A DNA stretch of 64,000 bases from Treponema sp. GTDB lineage: Bacteria > Spirochaetota > Spirochaetia > Treponematales > Breznakiellaceae. Positions within the stretch are counted from its first letter, which is position 1; every line of letters starts with the position of its first letter. Of the stretch, positions 36,406 through 45,661 are shown piece after piece. Where the stretch lies: assembly GCA_009780855.1 (NCBI GenBank), contig WQZG01000008.1, positions 1-64,000 of the forward strand. Direction: 5' to 3'. The notes beneath the pieces were generated by a model that did no database searches, had not been told where the DNA came from, and worked only from the letters and a program-made list of their open reading frames with translations. The translations under genes and the position numbers were made by a program.

Positions 36406-37941
36406 TTAACCGCCGCTGTCATCCCAAATCCGTATGGCAATGTCATTATAATATATTCCCTTTTCCATACGTTTTTTATTTGGTAAATGCACAGATACTA
36501 AATCGCCGAATTTATTCTTACCAATTTTTTTGGAAATACCTTCGCCTTCCTCCCACTGCCTAAAGTTTTTATATAAATCCGTAGCGCTTACATCTTTACC
36601 AGGCGCTTTTTCAACACGTTCTTTTACATACCGGCCAACCAGGTCCTCGCTTTCCAGGAATTCACGGCTTGCATCATCAACAACTTTACAACTCGGAAAA
36701 GCCCGCGGACCGCCTCCGGCTTTAAAATACTCTTTTGCGAAAAAAATTAATAACGAAATAATCCCTGGGGCCTCTTACAGGAGTGTTTTCTCAAAATTCG
36801 GGATTTCTTCGTGTTCTTTTATAATGTAATCGAACGGCACCATTCTAAGCCGGCGTTGTATCGCCATACCGGTTTCTTTCAATGTCAACCGCGGATTACT
36901 GCCGATATTGACTTTTACCATAGACTTAAACGCAAAACCCTTCTGGAATTTACGTTTGGCGCTTATTGTATCCCCGGATGTAATAGGTTTTAAAAGTTTC
37001 ATGTTAAGGCGGCCTTCGGGCGCATCAGAAAGTATACCTAGCCGAATACCCGGCAGTTCAGCAAGGTCAAATTGGCTGCCGAAACGGTTTTCTATTATTA
37101 CATCTTCCGGAATCGGGGCGCCATAATCCCCAAATAGAGACAACATTAATTTCAAAAGTACAGATTTACCGTTCTTTCCCTGGCCATGGAAATTTAAAAA
37201 GAATGATGCCCCGCTGTCTCCGGAAAGACAATAGCCAAACCAAAACAGTATATAAAAGGCCAAATCTCCCCTTTCAACCCCGTCTTTACTCGTTACTTTA
37301 TCAAGGAAACTTCTAAAGTTTTTCGGAGTTGCAGGCATTCCCGATTCTTTATCAATCTTTTCCGCCTTGGCTTTGCAATACATCGATTTGGAAAGATAAT
37401 CCTCAGGTACTGCCGGCCTGCAGGTACCTTTGCGTAAATCGTATACGTCCCCTTTGCAATTAAGCAGGTAGGGATCGGAGTCAAACATCTTCTGTGAAAT
37501 AATTATGCTTTCATGTAATTTTAAAATATTTTTTACTGCATTTACGCCGTAAGAAGATAAACACCTAAACGCAAACCGGAGTTCTTCATTCTGGTTATTC
37601 ATTGCTTTCTCATACCGCAACTCCCCAAAATGTGTAATAACGGCCTGCAGCGCTGACTCCGCGTAAGGTTCCTTCCAGCATCCATCTTCCGAATGATAAA
37701 CCATCCAGCCAATTTCCGGGCAGTAACGGAAATAACGTCCGCATGTATCTACAATTGCCTGGGCCTGGTGAACTTCCGCCAGATCATAACCATCATAAAT
37801 ATCAAATGTTTTGGGGATCTGGTCTATAATAAAGCCTGCCAGCCTGCCTGCTTCAGTGTCAACACGCAGTTCGGATCGCTTTACTTTTTGACCTTTTTTT
37901 ATATAGTAATTGTCAGCCTTTACCGCAGAAACATCACTCAA
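36406..37941 (-). pseudogene. Phage D5/P4-type primase-helicase (SF3), interrupted by an in-frame TAA (36775-36777)
   Basis: NFHGQGKNGKSVLLKLM Walker A; reading continues after TAA as EAPGIISLLIFFAKEYFKAGGGPRAF...AIRIWDDSGG*. Confidence 0.8.
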
Positions 37942-37953
37942 ATTATCCCCTCT

Positions 37954-38478
37954 TTATAATTTGTTTGGGTGTACAGATTTAAATAAAATTTTTGCAAAAT
38001 TATCTACCTGGAATGAAACCGAGTAGATATCCAGGACTTCCTGTACAAATTTTTCCCCGCCGGCTAGCTTAAGCACACCAGCATTTTTGAGTTCCCTCAT
38101 AAACCAATTATTCGGTTTTGCTTTATCTTCACATTCCTCCAAATTTATCTCCTTACCGGCATCCTGCTGTTCTTTTAATAAAATATCCAGCCTGCCTTCA
38201 AAATTCGGAATATCGATTTCCATTAAAGCACGCCAAAGTATTTGATGCCGGCGATCCTTAAAAACCCGCCAGGAAACATGATCATATTTAATTTTCGTAT
38301 CTGCCCAGTCAGATGATCCAAGATCCGCCATTAAGGCTGATAAAAATTTTTTTTCCATTTCCAGACGGCTCATATAATGTTTCTTTTTGGGACTTATCTT
38401 TTCGTTCATTATTTTTTGATATTCGTCGAGAATATATTGTTCATGCAGTTTTTGGGAATCATTATTTATATTTTGCAT
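37954..38478 (-). CDS. DnaB-N-terminal-like replication protein
   Basis: EKKFLSALMADLGSSDWADTKIKYDHVSWRVFKDRRHQILWRALMEI; next to the primase. Confidence 0.45.
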   Translation of the reverse strand: MQNINNDSQKLHEQYILDEYQKIMNEKISPKKKHYMSRLEMEKKFLSALMADLGSSDWADTKIKYDHVSWRVFKDRRHQILWRALMEIDIPNFEGRLDILLKEQQDAGKEINLEECEDKAKPNNWFMRELKNAGVLKLAGGEKFVQEVLDIYSVSFQVDNFAKILFKSVHPNKL

Positions 38479-38569
38479 TATTAATCCTATTTTTAATCAT
38501 TACCCCTCCCAAAATCCCTTTCTATTTGCTAAGGCTGTACAGCCTACGGGCTTATTTTAATTTTTTATA

Positions 38570-38827
38570 TTATTTATTAATTTTTGATTTTAAACGCTTA
38601 GGTTGTACAGTTTTTACATTGTTATTTTCAGTCTGTTTTTTAGTATATTTGGCTATATCTGCTTTGGTGAGCGGATATTTTTTCATCATTTGAAATGTTG
38701 CGTAATGCGCAAAAGTTGACGCCGGAGTTTGTCCGCCATGTCCCTTGGCTCTTGCGTACAATGTAATTTCCTGATACTCGAAATCATCAACAGAAAAGCT
38801 GATAACAACGCGCTTCGGTTCAGTCAT
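38570..38827 (-). CDS. Small ribbon-helix-helix-like protein
   Basis: RVVISFSVDDFEYQEITLYARAKGHGG...; overlaps the upstream CDS. Confidence 0.4.
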   Translation of the reverse strand: MTEPKRVVISFSVDDFEYQEITLYARAKGHGGQTPASTFAHYATFQMMKKYPLTKADIAKYTKKQTENNNVKTVQPKRLKSKINK

Positions 38828-39497
38828 GGTAATCTCCTAACCTGCTAAATTTTATCACATATACCCAGGGATTATTTTCCCAAAGAAAACCGGATTTTAC
38901 ATTGATACGATTCCTTAACCTTTCAAAATTAACACGGTAAGAAGTACACCCAAATTCTGCTGCGCCTTCGGCCTGAATATCCTGATTGGTAATTTCCTGC
39001 AATCGTTCAATGTGAACAGATTCGACTTTCAGAAATAACCTGGCATTTTTACGGCTTAAAAAAAGAGGTGACCGCCAGCCAGTAATTTCATCTTCCATAT
39101 GTTCCCAAAAAACTCTGTTTCCGCAAGTAAAATCTTTAAATTCAACCGAAGCACTCCATTTGCCATCTATGAAAGTAAAATCAACCAGACGCCAGGTTTC
39201 CCGAACCCAAAGAACATCTCCTTTTTCATATTTTGGTTTAAGTTGAACAGATTCACCTTCATCAGTCTCAATCCATATTTTTTCATAATTATAATATGGC
39301 GGTATTGGCGAAGCAGTCTGAAAACCTTCAATGGTTGTGTAATTTATACCATCTTCGTTTGGCTGTGGTTTGATAACCCGTCTTGTTTGTGTTTTACGGC
39401 CTTCCAGAATTGCCTTTACCATTGGACTTGAAAAAATGATAGGTTTTTCTTTTATGGAAATCATATTATCCAGCCCAACGCACCCGGGATCCGACAA
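38820..39497 (-). CDS. ASCH-domain phage protein
   Basis: KPIIFSSPMVKAILEGRKTQTRRVIKPQP...KYEKGDVLWVRETWR. Confidence 0.75.
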   Translation of the reverse strand: MSDPGCVGLDNMISIKEKPIIFSSPMVKAILEGRKTQTRRVIKPQPNEDGINYTTIEGFQTASPIPPYYNYEKIWIETDEGESVQLKPKYEKGDVLWVRETWRLVDFTFIDGKWSASVEFKDFTCGNRVFWEHMEDEITGWRSPLFLSRKNARLFLKVESVHIERLQEITNQDIQAEGAAEFGCTSYRVNFERLRNRINVKSGFLWENNPWVYVIKFSRLGDYHD

Positions 39498-39831
39498 AGG
39501 GATACCTGGCTTCCACCTCTTCGAGTTTTTGTTTTATGAACTGAAAATTACCAGTCATACTGAGCGGGACCCAGAAATCTGATACACTGATACCCTTGGG
39601 AGTATCAACTTCGCACCGCAAAAGAACCGCCTTCTCGGTCCGAACCATAACCTCAAAAATCTTCGAAGCGTCAAATCCAGGATGAAGCCGTTGTTCCCTG
39701 GCTGCAATGGCAAATGCCTTAACCCCGGCCGGAGTAAGCCTGCCGTTCTTATGCCAGCGCTTTTGTACCCAGAACCGTATCCCATCTTTTTCCAGCAGCC
39801 TGGCTTTTTCTGTTTCTTTTACTACAGTCAT
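39466..39831 (-). CDS. Hypothetical phage protein
   Basis: 121-aa ORF in the leftward early operon. Confidence 0.45.
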   Translation of the reverse strand: MTVVKETEKARLLEKDGIRFWVQKRWHKNGRLTPAGVKAFAIAAREQRLHPGFDASKIFEVMVRTEKAVLLRCEVDTPKGISVSDFWVPLSMTGNFQFIKQKLEEVEARYPFVGSRVRWAG

Positions 39832-39845
39832 ATAACCTCCACGCC

Positions 39846-40049
39846 CTAACGGGGAGCATAGCCCTGGTAGGCCAATTCCTTTTGGACTTTTTCAACAACG
39901 TCCAAAATCCTGTAAGCCATTGCCTTCTGGTTTTCATGGGTATCCGCATCGGATGCGCGGTAGGCATCATCAAAAGTCAATCGTTTAAAAAACAAGGCAA
40001 GAAGATATTTTTCGTTTTTGTTTAAAAAATTCATGTTTCCTCCTGTCAA
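39846..40049 (-). CDS. Hypothetical small phage protein
   Basis: 67-aa ORF, operon context. Confidence 0.4.
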   Translation of the reverse strand: MTGGNMNFLNKNEKYLLALFFKRLTFDDAYRASDADTHENQKAMAYRILDVVEKVQKELAYQGYAPR

Positions 40050-40316
40050 TCATTTATTTTGTGCTGCAGCCGAACCAGAGTTTAATAAATCCTCAGCTTT
40101 TGCGTGCAATTCGAAATCCGCAGATGACCGATTGCGGAATGCATATGTATCGCAATCTTCCCGGCTAAAATACAAAAGCTTGCCATTAGGCCGATAACAG
40201 GAAATTTTTTTTGCGGAAACCATGTTATACAGCGCCTTCTTGGAAAGCCCCAGGTATGCAGCCGCTTCCTCTGCATTCATTGGTTTAAAATTCGACTTCA
40301 TAAAACCTCCATACAT
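40050..40316 (-). CDS. MerR/excisionase-type HTH protein
   Basis: MNAEEAAAYLGLSKKALYNMVSAKKISCYRPNGKLLYFSREDCDTYAF. Confidence 0.8.
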   Translation of the reverse strand: MYGGFMKSNFKPMNAEEAAAYLGLSKKALYNMVSAKKISCYRPNGKLLYFSREDCDTYAFRNRSSADFELHAKAEDLLNSGSAAAQNK

Positions 40317-40609
40317 AGAAAAAGAAGCCAGGGGCTCACTACTACCCTGACAGCGGCGCCGGCAGGAACCGCTGCCAAAGATTCAAAAGCTCCTGGCTAA
40401 CCCCCATATTTTTAAATTCCGGTCCATCCCGGCCGGTAAGGACCGCATAGGGCAGTACCAAAGATTTAAGTGCGGCATATTAAAACCTTGAGTTGCCGGC
40501 ACACTGCCCATCAAAAAGCAATCTGGAACGGGACGGTAATGAACTGTCACAGGCACAAGGAGGGGAAGTATCGCCTGACCTCTTTCCAAGCCGTTCCATT
40601 TATCCATAC

Positions 40610-40792
40610 CTAATAAATCTCCAGTTCAGGTTGAGCCGTTTTATCCTGGGATCTGTCAAAATTTACAATGGCTTCATCCACACGGGCTTCCCAAGCTTTA
40701 GCTGTTCGCAAATCCGAACTTTCCCGATGTAAAAAATACTTGTTTTGTGCGGCCCGCATCTGCCGGACTAGGTCAATAAAATCGTTTTGCAT
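40610..40792 (-). CDS. Hypothetical small phage protein
   Basis: 60-aa ORF with upstream aggagg (minus strand). Confidence 0.35.
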   Translation of the reverse strand: MQNDFIDLVRQMRAAQNKYFLHRESSDLRTAKAWEARVDEAIVNFDRSQDKTAQPELEIY

Positions 40793-40850
40793 TGGTTTTT
40801 AACCTCCTTTTGCTCTTGATTTTTTTCAAAAATTGACAAATTTATAAAAT

Positions 40851-41075
40851 ATGAAGGAATACAATGTAATCCTAAAATGGGATGAAGAAGCTCAGGTTTG
40901 GTTTTGTACGAGTGAGGATATACCAGGCTTAATCCTGGAATCTGGATCACTGGATGTACTGATTGAACGTGCACGTTACGCCGCTCCTGAATTGCTTGAA
41001 TTGATGGGAAACACGGCTGCCAATAATATTACTCTCACTTTTAAAGCAGAACGCAGAGCTATGGTATTGGCATAA
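40851..41075 (+). CDS. HicB/DUF1902-like protein
   Basis: YNVILKWDEEAQVWFCTSEDIPGLILESGSLDVLIERARYAAPELLE. Confidence 0.65.
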   Translation: MKEYNVILKWDEEAQVWFCTSEDIPGLILESGSLDVLIERARYAAPELLELMGNTAANNITLTFKAERRAMVLA

Positions 41076-41101
41076 TGGTCTATAAAATCGTTCATTGGCT
41101 G

Positions 41102-41281
41102 TTAACCTCTTGAAACTTTATGTGAGCGTTTTGAGTTTATGGAATTTGATGATTGAGCTAATAATCCAAAACGTTTTTTAGTATTTTCTTGTGCAATATA
41201 TGCTATTTTTATATGAGACATTAAACTGGCTTGGTTTTCTGGATCCAGTTTCTTGAAGATCTCAACTGCATCTTCAGTCAT
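41102..41281 (-). CDS. Small 59-aa protein divergent from the repressor (below ORF-track cutoff)
   Basis: MTEDAVEIFKKLDPENQASLMSHIKIAYIAQENTKKRFGLLAQSSNSINSKRSHKVSRG*. Confidence 0.55.
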   Translation of the reverse strand: MTEDAVEIFKKLDPENQASLMSHIKIAYIAQENTKKRFGLLAQSSNSINSKRSHKVSRG

Positions 41282-41300
41282 ATTAAAACTCCTTTTGTTT

Positions 41301-41395
41301 GATAATCAATAATAATATTATCGATTATCATAAAATAGTCAAGTAAAAAATCGGAAATCAATATAAATTCTTGACTTTTTTCTGTACTATCGATA
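41301..41395. promoter_or_regulatory. Repressor operator/promoter region
   Basis: TTGATAATCAA, GATAATC..GATTATC inverted repeats, TATCGATA and TTGACT box directly upstream of the XRE repressor and its divergent gene. Confidence 0.5.
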
Positions 41396-41405
41396 CCTTT
41401 ATGGT

Positions 41406-41876
41406 ATGGATGGAATGGGTGAAAGACTTAAACGGATTCGCAAAGAATTAGGTATCAATCAAGGAGAATTTGCGAGAAGACTGGAATTAAGCCAAAGTAC
41501 ATACTCAGCAATTGAAAATGAGAAAGAAATATTAACCCCCCGGAATATTAAATTAATTTGCCTTGAATTTGAGGTAAACACAGATTGGCTCTTACATGGG
41601 GGAGATGGACCTATTTTTAATTCAGGAATAAATTCAAATGTTCAGGCTTTTATAAATCTATATAACAAATTATTGCCGGAAACCCAAGCTGAAGTTTTAG
41701 ATTATGCAAAAAATTTATTAAAACTGCAAAAATATAGAGAAAGTAAGCAAGCGGTTAAAGACCATTTAGGTCAAATTGATAAAGACCTAATTGAAAAACT
41801 TGGTCCTGATCAGGAGGAGCTAAAGCAAAAACTACTCGCAATCTTCCAAGATGATGTTGATAAGTCAGAAATATAA
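41406..41876 (+). CDS. XRE-family phage repressor (CI-like)
   Basis: GERLKRIRKELGINQGEFARRLELSQSTYSAIENEKEILTPRNIK HTH. Confidence 0.85.
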   Translation: MDGMGERLKRIRKELGINQGEFARRLELSQSTYSAIENEKEILTPRNIKLICLEFEVNTDWLLHGGDGPIFNSGINSNVQAFINLYNKLLPETQAEVLDYAKNLLKLQKYRESKQAVKDHLGQIDKDLIEKLGPDQEELKQKLLAIFQDDVDKSEI

Positions 41877-42251
41877 GGATTGACCATAAAATCCAGGGAA
41901 AAATTTATACCCTTACCCCAACAGGATTATTAAGGAAAATCAGCAACCAGTTAAAGATGAAATCAATAACCGCAGGGAAAAGACCATATTTATCATACAC
42001 TATTGGTTTAAATAGCGGTTATGGCAGAAGTCCTGAATTATTCTCTACTTTTGGAAAACGCTCTCTACTTTTGGAAAACGCCATAAAGGATATACTTAGT
42101 ATTGCCTCCTGACAAAAATTCTAAAAAATTCTTGAAAAAAAACTTAAAAATCTTTGAATTCCAGAAGGAATTTTCATATATTTAGATAAGATAATTAAAA
42201 AATAGCTTTTTACGAATTTAATTAACATAAAAAAATGTAAGGAGATTACAC

Positions 42252-42785
42252 ATGTTTTGGTTTATATTTATGCTTTGTTTCGGAATAATTATTTTTTTCG
42301 TCCAAATTCGGCATTCTGTGAACAAGACAAGATCTAAGCGAAATAGAAATTTACCCATAACCAATACAGCAATATTACAATACAGATTTCACCCAAACGA
42401 AAAATTTAGTTTTTCGTCCTTTAAGCCCGCAATAATGACTGTAGGAGGATTAATTTCCCCAAATGGCGGGGCAATGTCATGGTTTCCTTATGGCGAAGTT
42501 GGTATAAAAACAGGTGCCCCACCACCGGTAAAGGATTATATACATGAATTATATAACTCAGGTAATAATATTCCGGAATACATTATTACAAAGACATTTG
42601 AGCCCATAACCGATAGCGGCCCTTACTTGATGGTCGATTTATATTTTAAAAAAATAGATACCACATTCTCTATAGGTTTTTTAAACGAAGAATGCGGTTT
42701 TGACCTTACAGATAGCCATGTTGCAAATTTATTTTTAGCCCATATTCACGAATCATTAACGAAATTTCAATTTTTATATGGATAG
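42252..42785 (+). CDS. Hypothetical membrane-anchored protein (possible lysogenic conversion gene)
   Basis: 177 aa, N-terminal hydrophobic segment, RBS aaggagatt. Confidence 0.5.
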   Translation: MFWFIFMLCFGIIIFFVQIRHSVNKTRSKRNRNLPITNTAILQYRFHPNEKFSFSSFKPAIMTVGGLISPNGGAMSWFPYGEVGIKTGAPPPVKDYIHELYNSGNNIPEYIITKTFEPITDSGPYLMVDLYFKKIDTTFSIGFLNEECGFDLTDSHVANLFLAHIHESLTKFQFLYG

Positions 42786-42834
42786 GAGATAAATTTGAAT
42801 TTTTGTTTAACTCAATTTTTTTAAGGAGGTCTTT

Positions 42835-43110
42835 ATGGTAATTGCTTTTGTTTTAGCAATAATAAGCTGGCTCATTTTCAAAGAAATTTGGTTATCATTG
42901 TTTATATTTTATTTGGTTACAGGCATTAAAAAATCACGAATATGGCTAGTAATACCCATTAGGTACTTACCTCCCAATTTAAAAAAACAGGATTTAACAA
43001 CTTTTTTATATGGAATATTTTTTTGGCCAATAATACTCATGGTCAATCAAGGAGATCCTTCCAAAGAGTATTTTATAAATGTAGACAAAGGCATCGAAAA
43101 GCTCGTTTAA
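42835..43110 (+). CDS. Hypothetical small membrane protein
   Basis: 91 aa, two hydrophobic segments, RBS aaggagg. Confidence 0.5.
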   Translation: MVIAFVLAIISWLIFKEIWLSLFIFYLVTGIKKSRIWLVIPIRYLPPNLKKQDLTTFLYGIFFWPIILMVNQGDPSKEYFINVDKGIEKLV

Positions 43111-43167
43111 ATGAAACGGTTTAAATGAAACTGATGTAAAAAAAATATTAACAGGATGTGAAATATT

Positions 43168-43575
43168 ATGAAAAAATTACTTTTAAAATTTTCATTGACA
43201 TTTTTATTAATTTTGTCAGGTCCATTAATTTTTTCCTTGGAAGATTACACTATTGATGAAATTTACGTTGAACTAGACATTGGTATTGCAACATATTATG
43301 CTGAAACAAGTGGTACCGGAATGAGCAGTTTCCTCAGATCCTCAAATTTTGGCAAGGTAAATAGATTATATAAAAAAGCATGGCCTTCTGACATTGGTTA
43401 TGGCAAGTTTGCAATAAATCTTCGATGGATAACAGATGAAATATTTGCTATAGAAAAAACCCCATTTTTATTGGAAATAAGGTTGGCCTCACAGTTTTCT
43501 TTTATTTCGGGCACATGGATCCTTGATACTACTTCTGGTTACAATGGCAGGGTATATAGAAAGCAACAATATTGA
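43168..43575 (+). CDS. Hypothetical exported protein
   Basis: Signal peptide KKLLLKFSLTFLLILSGPLIFSLE. Confidence 0.5.
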   Translation: MKKLLLKFSLTFLLILSGPLIFSLEDYTIDEIYVELDIGIATYYAETSGTGMSSFLRSSNFGKVNRLYKKAWPSDIGYGKFAINLRWITDEIFAIEKTPFLLEIRLASQFSFISGTWILDTTSGYNGRVYRKQQY

Positions 43576-43642
43576 AATTTAAGAAAAAATGAGTAGATAT
43601 TTTCAAAAAACTATATTACTCTAAATCAGTCAGGAGGGAACT

Positions 43643-44479
43643 ATGCCGGATATGGGACAATACTTTAACATAGACAACCCTTCTTTTGAGGACAACTTTC
43701 ATTCCAATGGCCAAGTATACTGGTATGCCTCTGAATTTATACATTGGCTGGGATATAAAGACTATTCCCCAACAATGACCCCGATAAACAAAGCTATGTC
43801 TGTCTGTATCAGTATTCCAACAATCATAATGGCGGATCATTTCCGTGAAGAAGTCCGGTTGATAAATGGCAAAAATCAAAAGGATTTTAAACTTTCCCGT
43901 TTTGCCTGCTATCTTGTATCCATGAATTCCGATATAAAAAAGGAACCGGTTGCAAAAGCACAGGCATATTTCGCCGCCTTTGCTGCTTCAATTCAAAATT
44001 ATATACACACATCTGACGATATAGAACGGGTTCCCCTTAGAAAGGAAATTACTGAATCAGAAAAATCCCTGTCATCAACTGCCAAAAAAGCCGGCATAGT
44101 GCGGTATGACATTTTTGCAAATAAAGGTTATATGGGTTTATATAACATGTCCATTAATAAACTCAAGCAAATAAAAAATATACCAGAAGGCGAAACCCCT
44201 CTTGATTACATGGGCGCTGAAGAATTGGGCGCTAATATTTTCCGGTTAACTCAGACTAATGCTAAAATCAAAAGAGAAAACCTCAAAGGTCAACAAGCCC
44301 TGGAATCTGCTGCATATAATGTTGGAGAAACAGTACGTAAAGCAATTCGGGAAAATGGTGGAACAATGCCGGAGGATTTACCCCCAGAAGTCCATGTTAA
44401 TAAAATAAAATCAGAACTAAAAAAGACAAGTAAAGAATTCAGTAAAAAAGATAAAAAACTTATTCAAAAAAAATCCTAA
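43643..44479 (+). CDS. DinD-like protein
   Basis: DFKLSRFACYLVSMNSDIKKEPVAKAQAYFAAFA...FANKGYMGLYNMSINKLKQIK...LDYMGAEELGANIFRLTQTNAKIKRE. Confidence 0.8.
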   Translation: MPDMGQYFNIDNPSFEDNFHSNGQVYWYASEFIHWLGYKDYSPTMTPINKAMSVCISIPTIIMADHFREEVRLINGKNQKDFKLSRFACYLVSMNSDIKKEPVAKAQAYFAAFAASIQNYIHTSDDIERVPLRKEITESEKSLSSTAKKAGIVRYDIFANKGYMGLYNMSINKLKQIKNIPEGETPLDYMGAEELGANIFRLTQTNAKIKRENLKGQQALESAAYNVGETVRKAIRENGGTMPEDLPPEVHVNKIKSELKKTSKEFSKKDKKLIQKKS

Positions 44480-44490
44480 ATTTTAAACCA

Positions 44491-44820
44491 TCAAGTACGG
44501 GTTTTGAGGAGTAAAGCAGGATTGTCAGCGGCAACCTTAAGCACATCAGCCATGATACCGGTACAGCCGTATCCTAATGTTTTGTATTTATCCAGCACAT
44601 CAGGCTCGATACGAATAGTTACTGCCAACCGTCGTTTTTGGCGGTTCATTTTTGCCCACTGCATGGCAAACTCTTTTAATGCTTCCGGTGTGGATTCAGG
44701 GCTGTCATCTGTGTATAAAATCGAATACTTCGCCGCTTCTTTAAGTTCTGCCCGTATCTGCTTTATTTCATCTGCAGATGGCTTTTGACCAACCTTTACC
44801 GTCGATTTGATAATACCCAT
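44491..44820 (-). CDS. BrnA-like antitoxin/DNA-binding protein
   Basis: RRLAVTIRIEPDVLDKYKTLGYGCTGIMADVLKVAAD. Confidence 0.5.
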   Translation of the reverse strand: MGIIKSTVKVGQKPSADEIKQIRAELKEAAKYSILYTDDSPESTPEALKEFAMQWAKMNRQKRRLAVTIRIEPDVLDKYKTLGYGCTGIMADVLKVAADNPALLLKTRT

Positions 44821-45103
44821 TGTAACTCCTTCGTTCTGTTTTATTTGCATGACGCGCGGAAATAAAGAAATTATTTCCAATTCTCCGGAAGTAACACCAT
44901 TCTTCGAGCGTATAGAAAAAAGGATACAGGAACACCCCGAACTTGGATTACCAGATACCTGCCTGCTTAAAAATGGAAAATCAGTCACTTGTTATAAACA
45001 AAGCATTGAGGTATGCCTCTTTTCTGGAAGAATCAGGTATGGCAGGAAACAATTTTAAAACTAAACATTGACAAATGAAAATAAATCAGTTTAAAATTTG
45101 AAA

Positions 45104-45313
45104 ATGCCAGAATTAAGCCGGTTTTTAGGTATTGTGGTTTTTATGTGTTTTAATGACCATAATCCTCCACATTTTCATGTTGAATATGGGGAATATGCAG
45201 CCACCATAACCATTAAAGAACTTGGAATCCTGGAGGAAGATTTACCATCTCGAATTCATGGTAATGTAGTTGAATGGGCTTCAATGCACAAGCAGGAATT
45301 ATTGGATAATTAG
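45104..45313 (+). CDS. DUF4160 protein
   Basis: MPELSRFLGIVVFMCFNDHNPPHFHVEYGEYAATITIKE. Confidence 0.8.
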   Translation: MPELSRFLGIVVFMCFNDHNPPHFHVEYGEYAATITIKELGILEEDLPSRIHGNVVEWASMHKQELLDN

Positions 45314-45379
45314 AATTTACTTCAATCGACTGGGCAATATAATAAAATACTGCCATTGGTATAAAGCAAAGGAGCCAAA

Positions 45380-45625
45380 ATGCTTGGTATTATAAAAGTT
45401 GCATTACAAGGTGATTATACCGTTTATGTGGAATTTAATAATGGGCAAACCGGTATTATTAACTTAAAAAATGAATTGGAAAAAGACCATAGGGAAATTA
45501 TTCGTGAATTATTGGACTTGGAAAAATTTAACACAGTGAAACTCTGGCATCATACATTATCCTGGGATAATGGTGTAGATTTCGCACCCGAATACTTAAA
45601 TGAAGAAATGCTAGCACAAAAATAA
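45380..45625 (+). CDS. DUF2442 protein
   Basis: YTVYVEFNNGQTGIINLKNEL....VKLWHHTLSWDNGVDFAPEYL. Confidence 0.78.
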   Translation: MLGIIKVALQGDYTVYVEFNNGQTGIINLKNELEKDHREIIRELLDLEKFNTVKLWHHTLSWDNGVDFAPEYLNEEMLAQK

Positions 45626-45661
45626 CGTATAAAGTTAAATATTATTTTTCTTATAAATCCA

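Noticed and set aside
34172-37941. Reassigned TAA (alternative genetic code) to explain in-frame stops in TerL and primase
   Set aside because: Many phage genes here end in TAA (fibre, polyvalent C-part, portal, MCP, gp14-like, TTPB-like), with TGA and TAG also used, so TAA must act as a stop.
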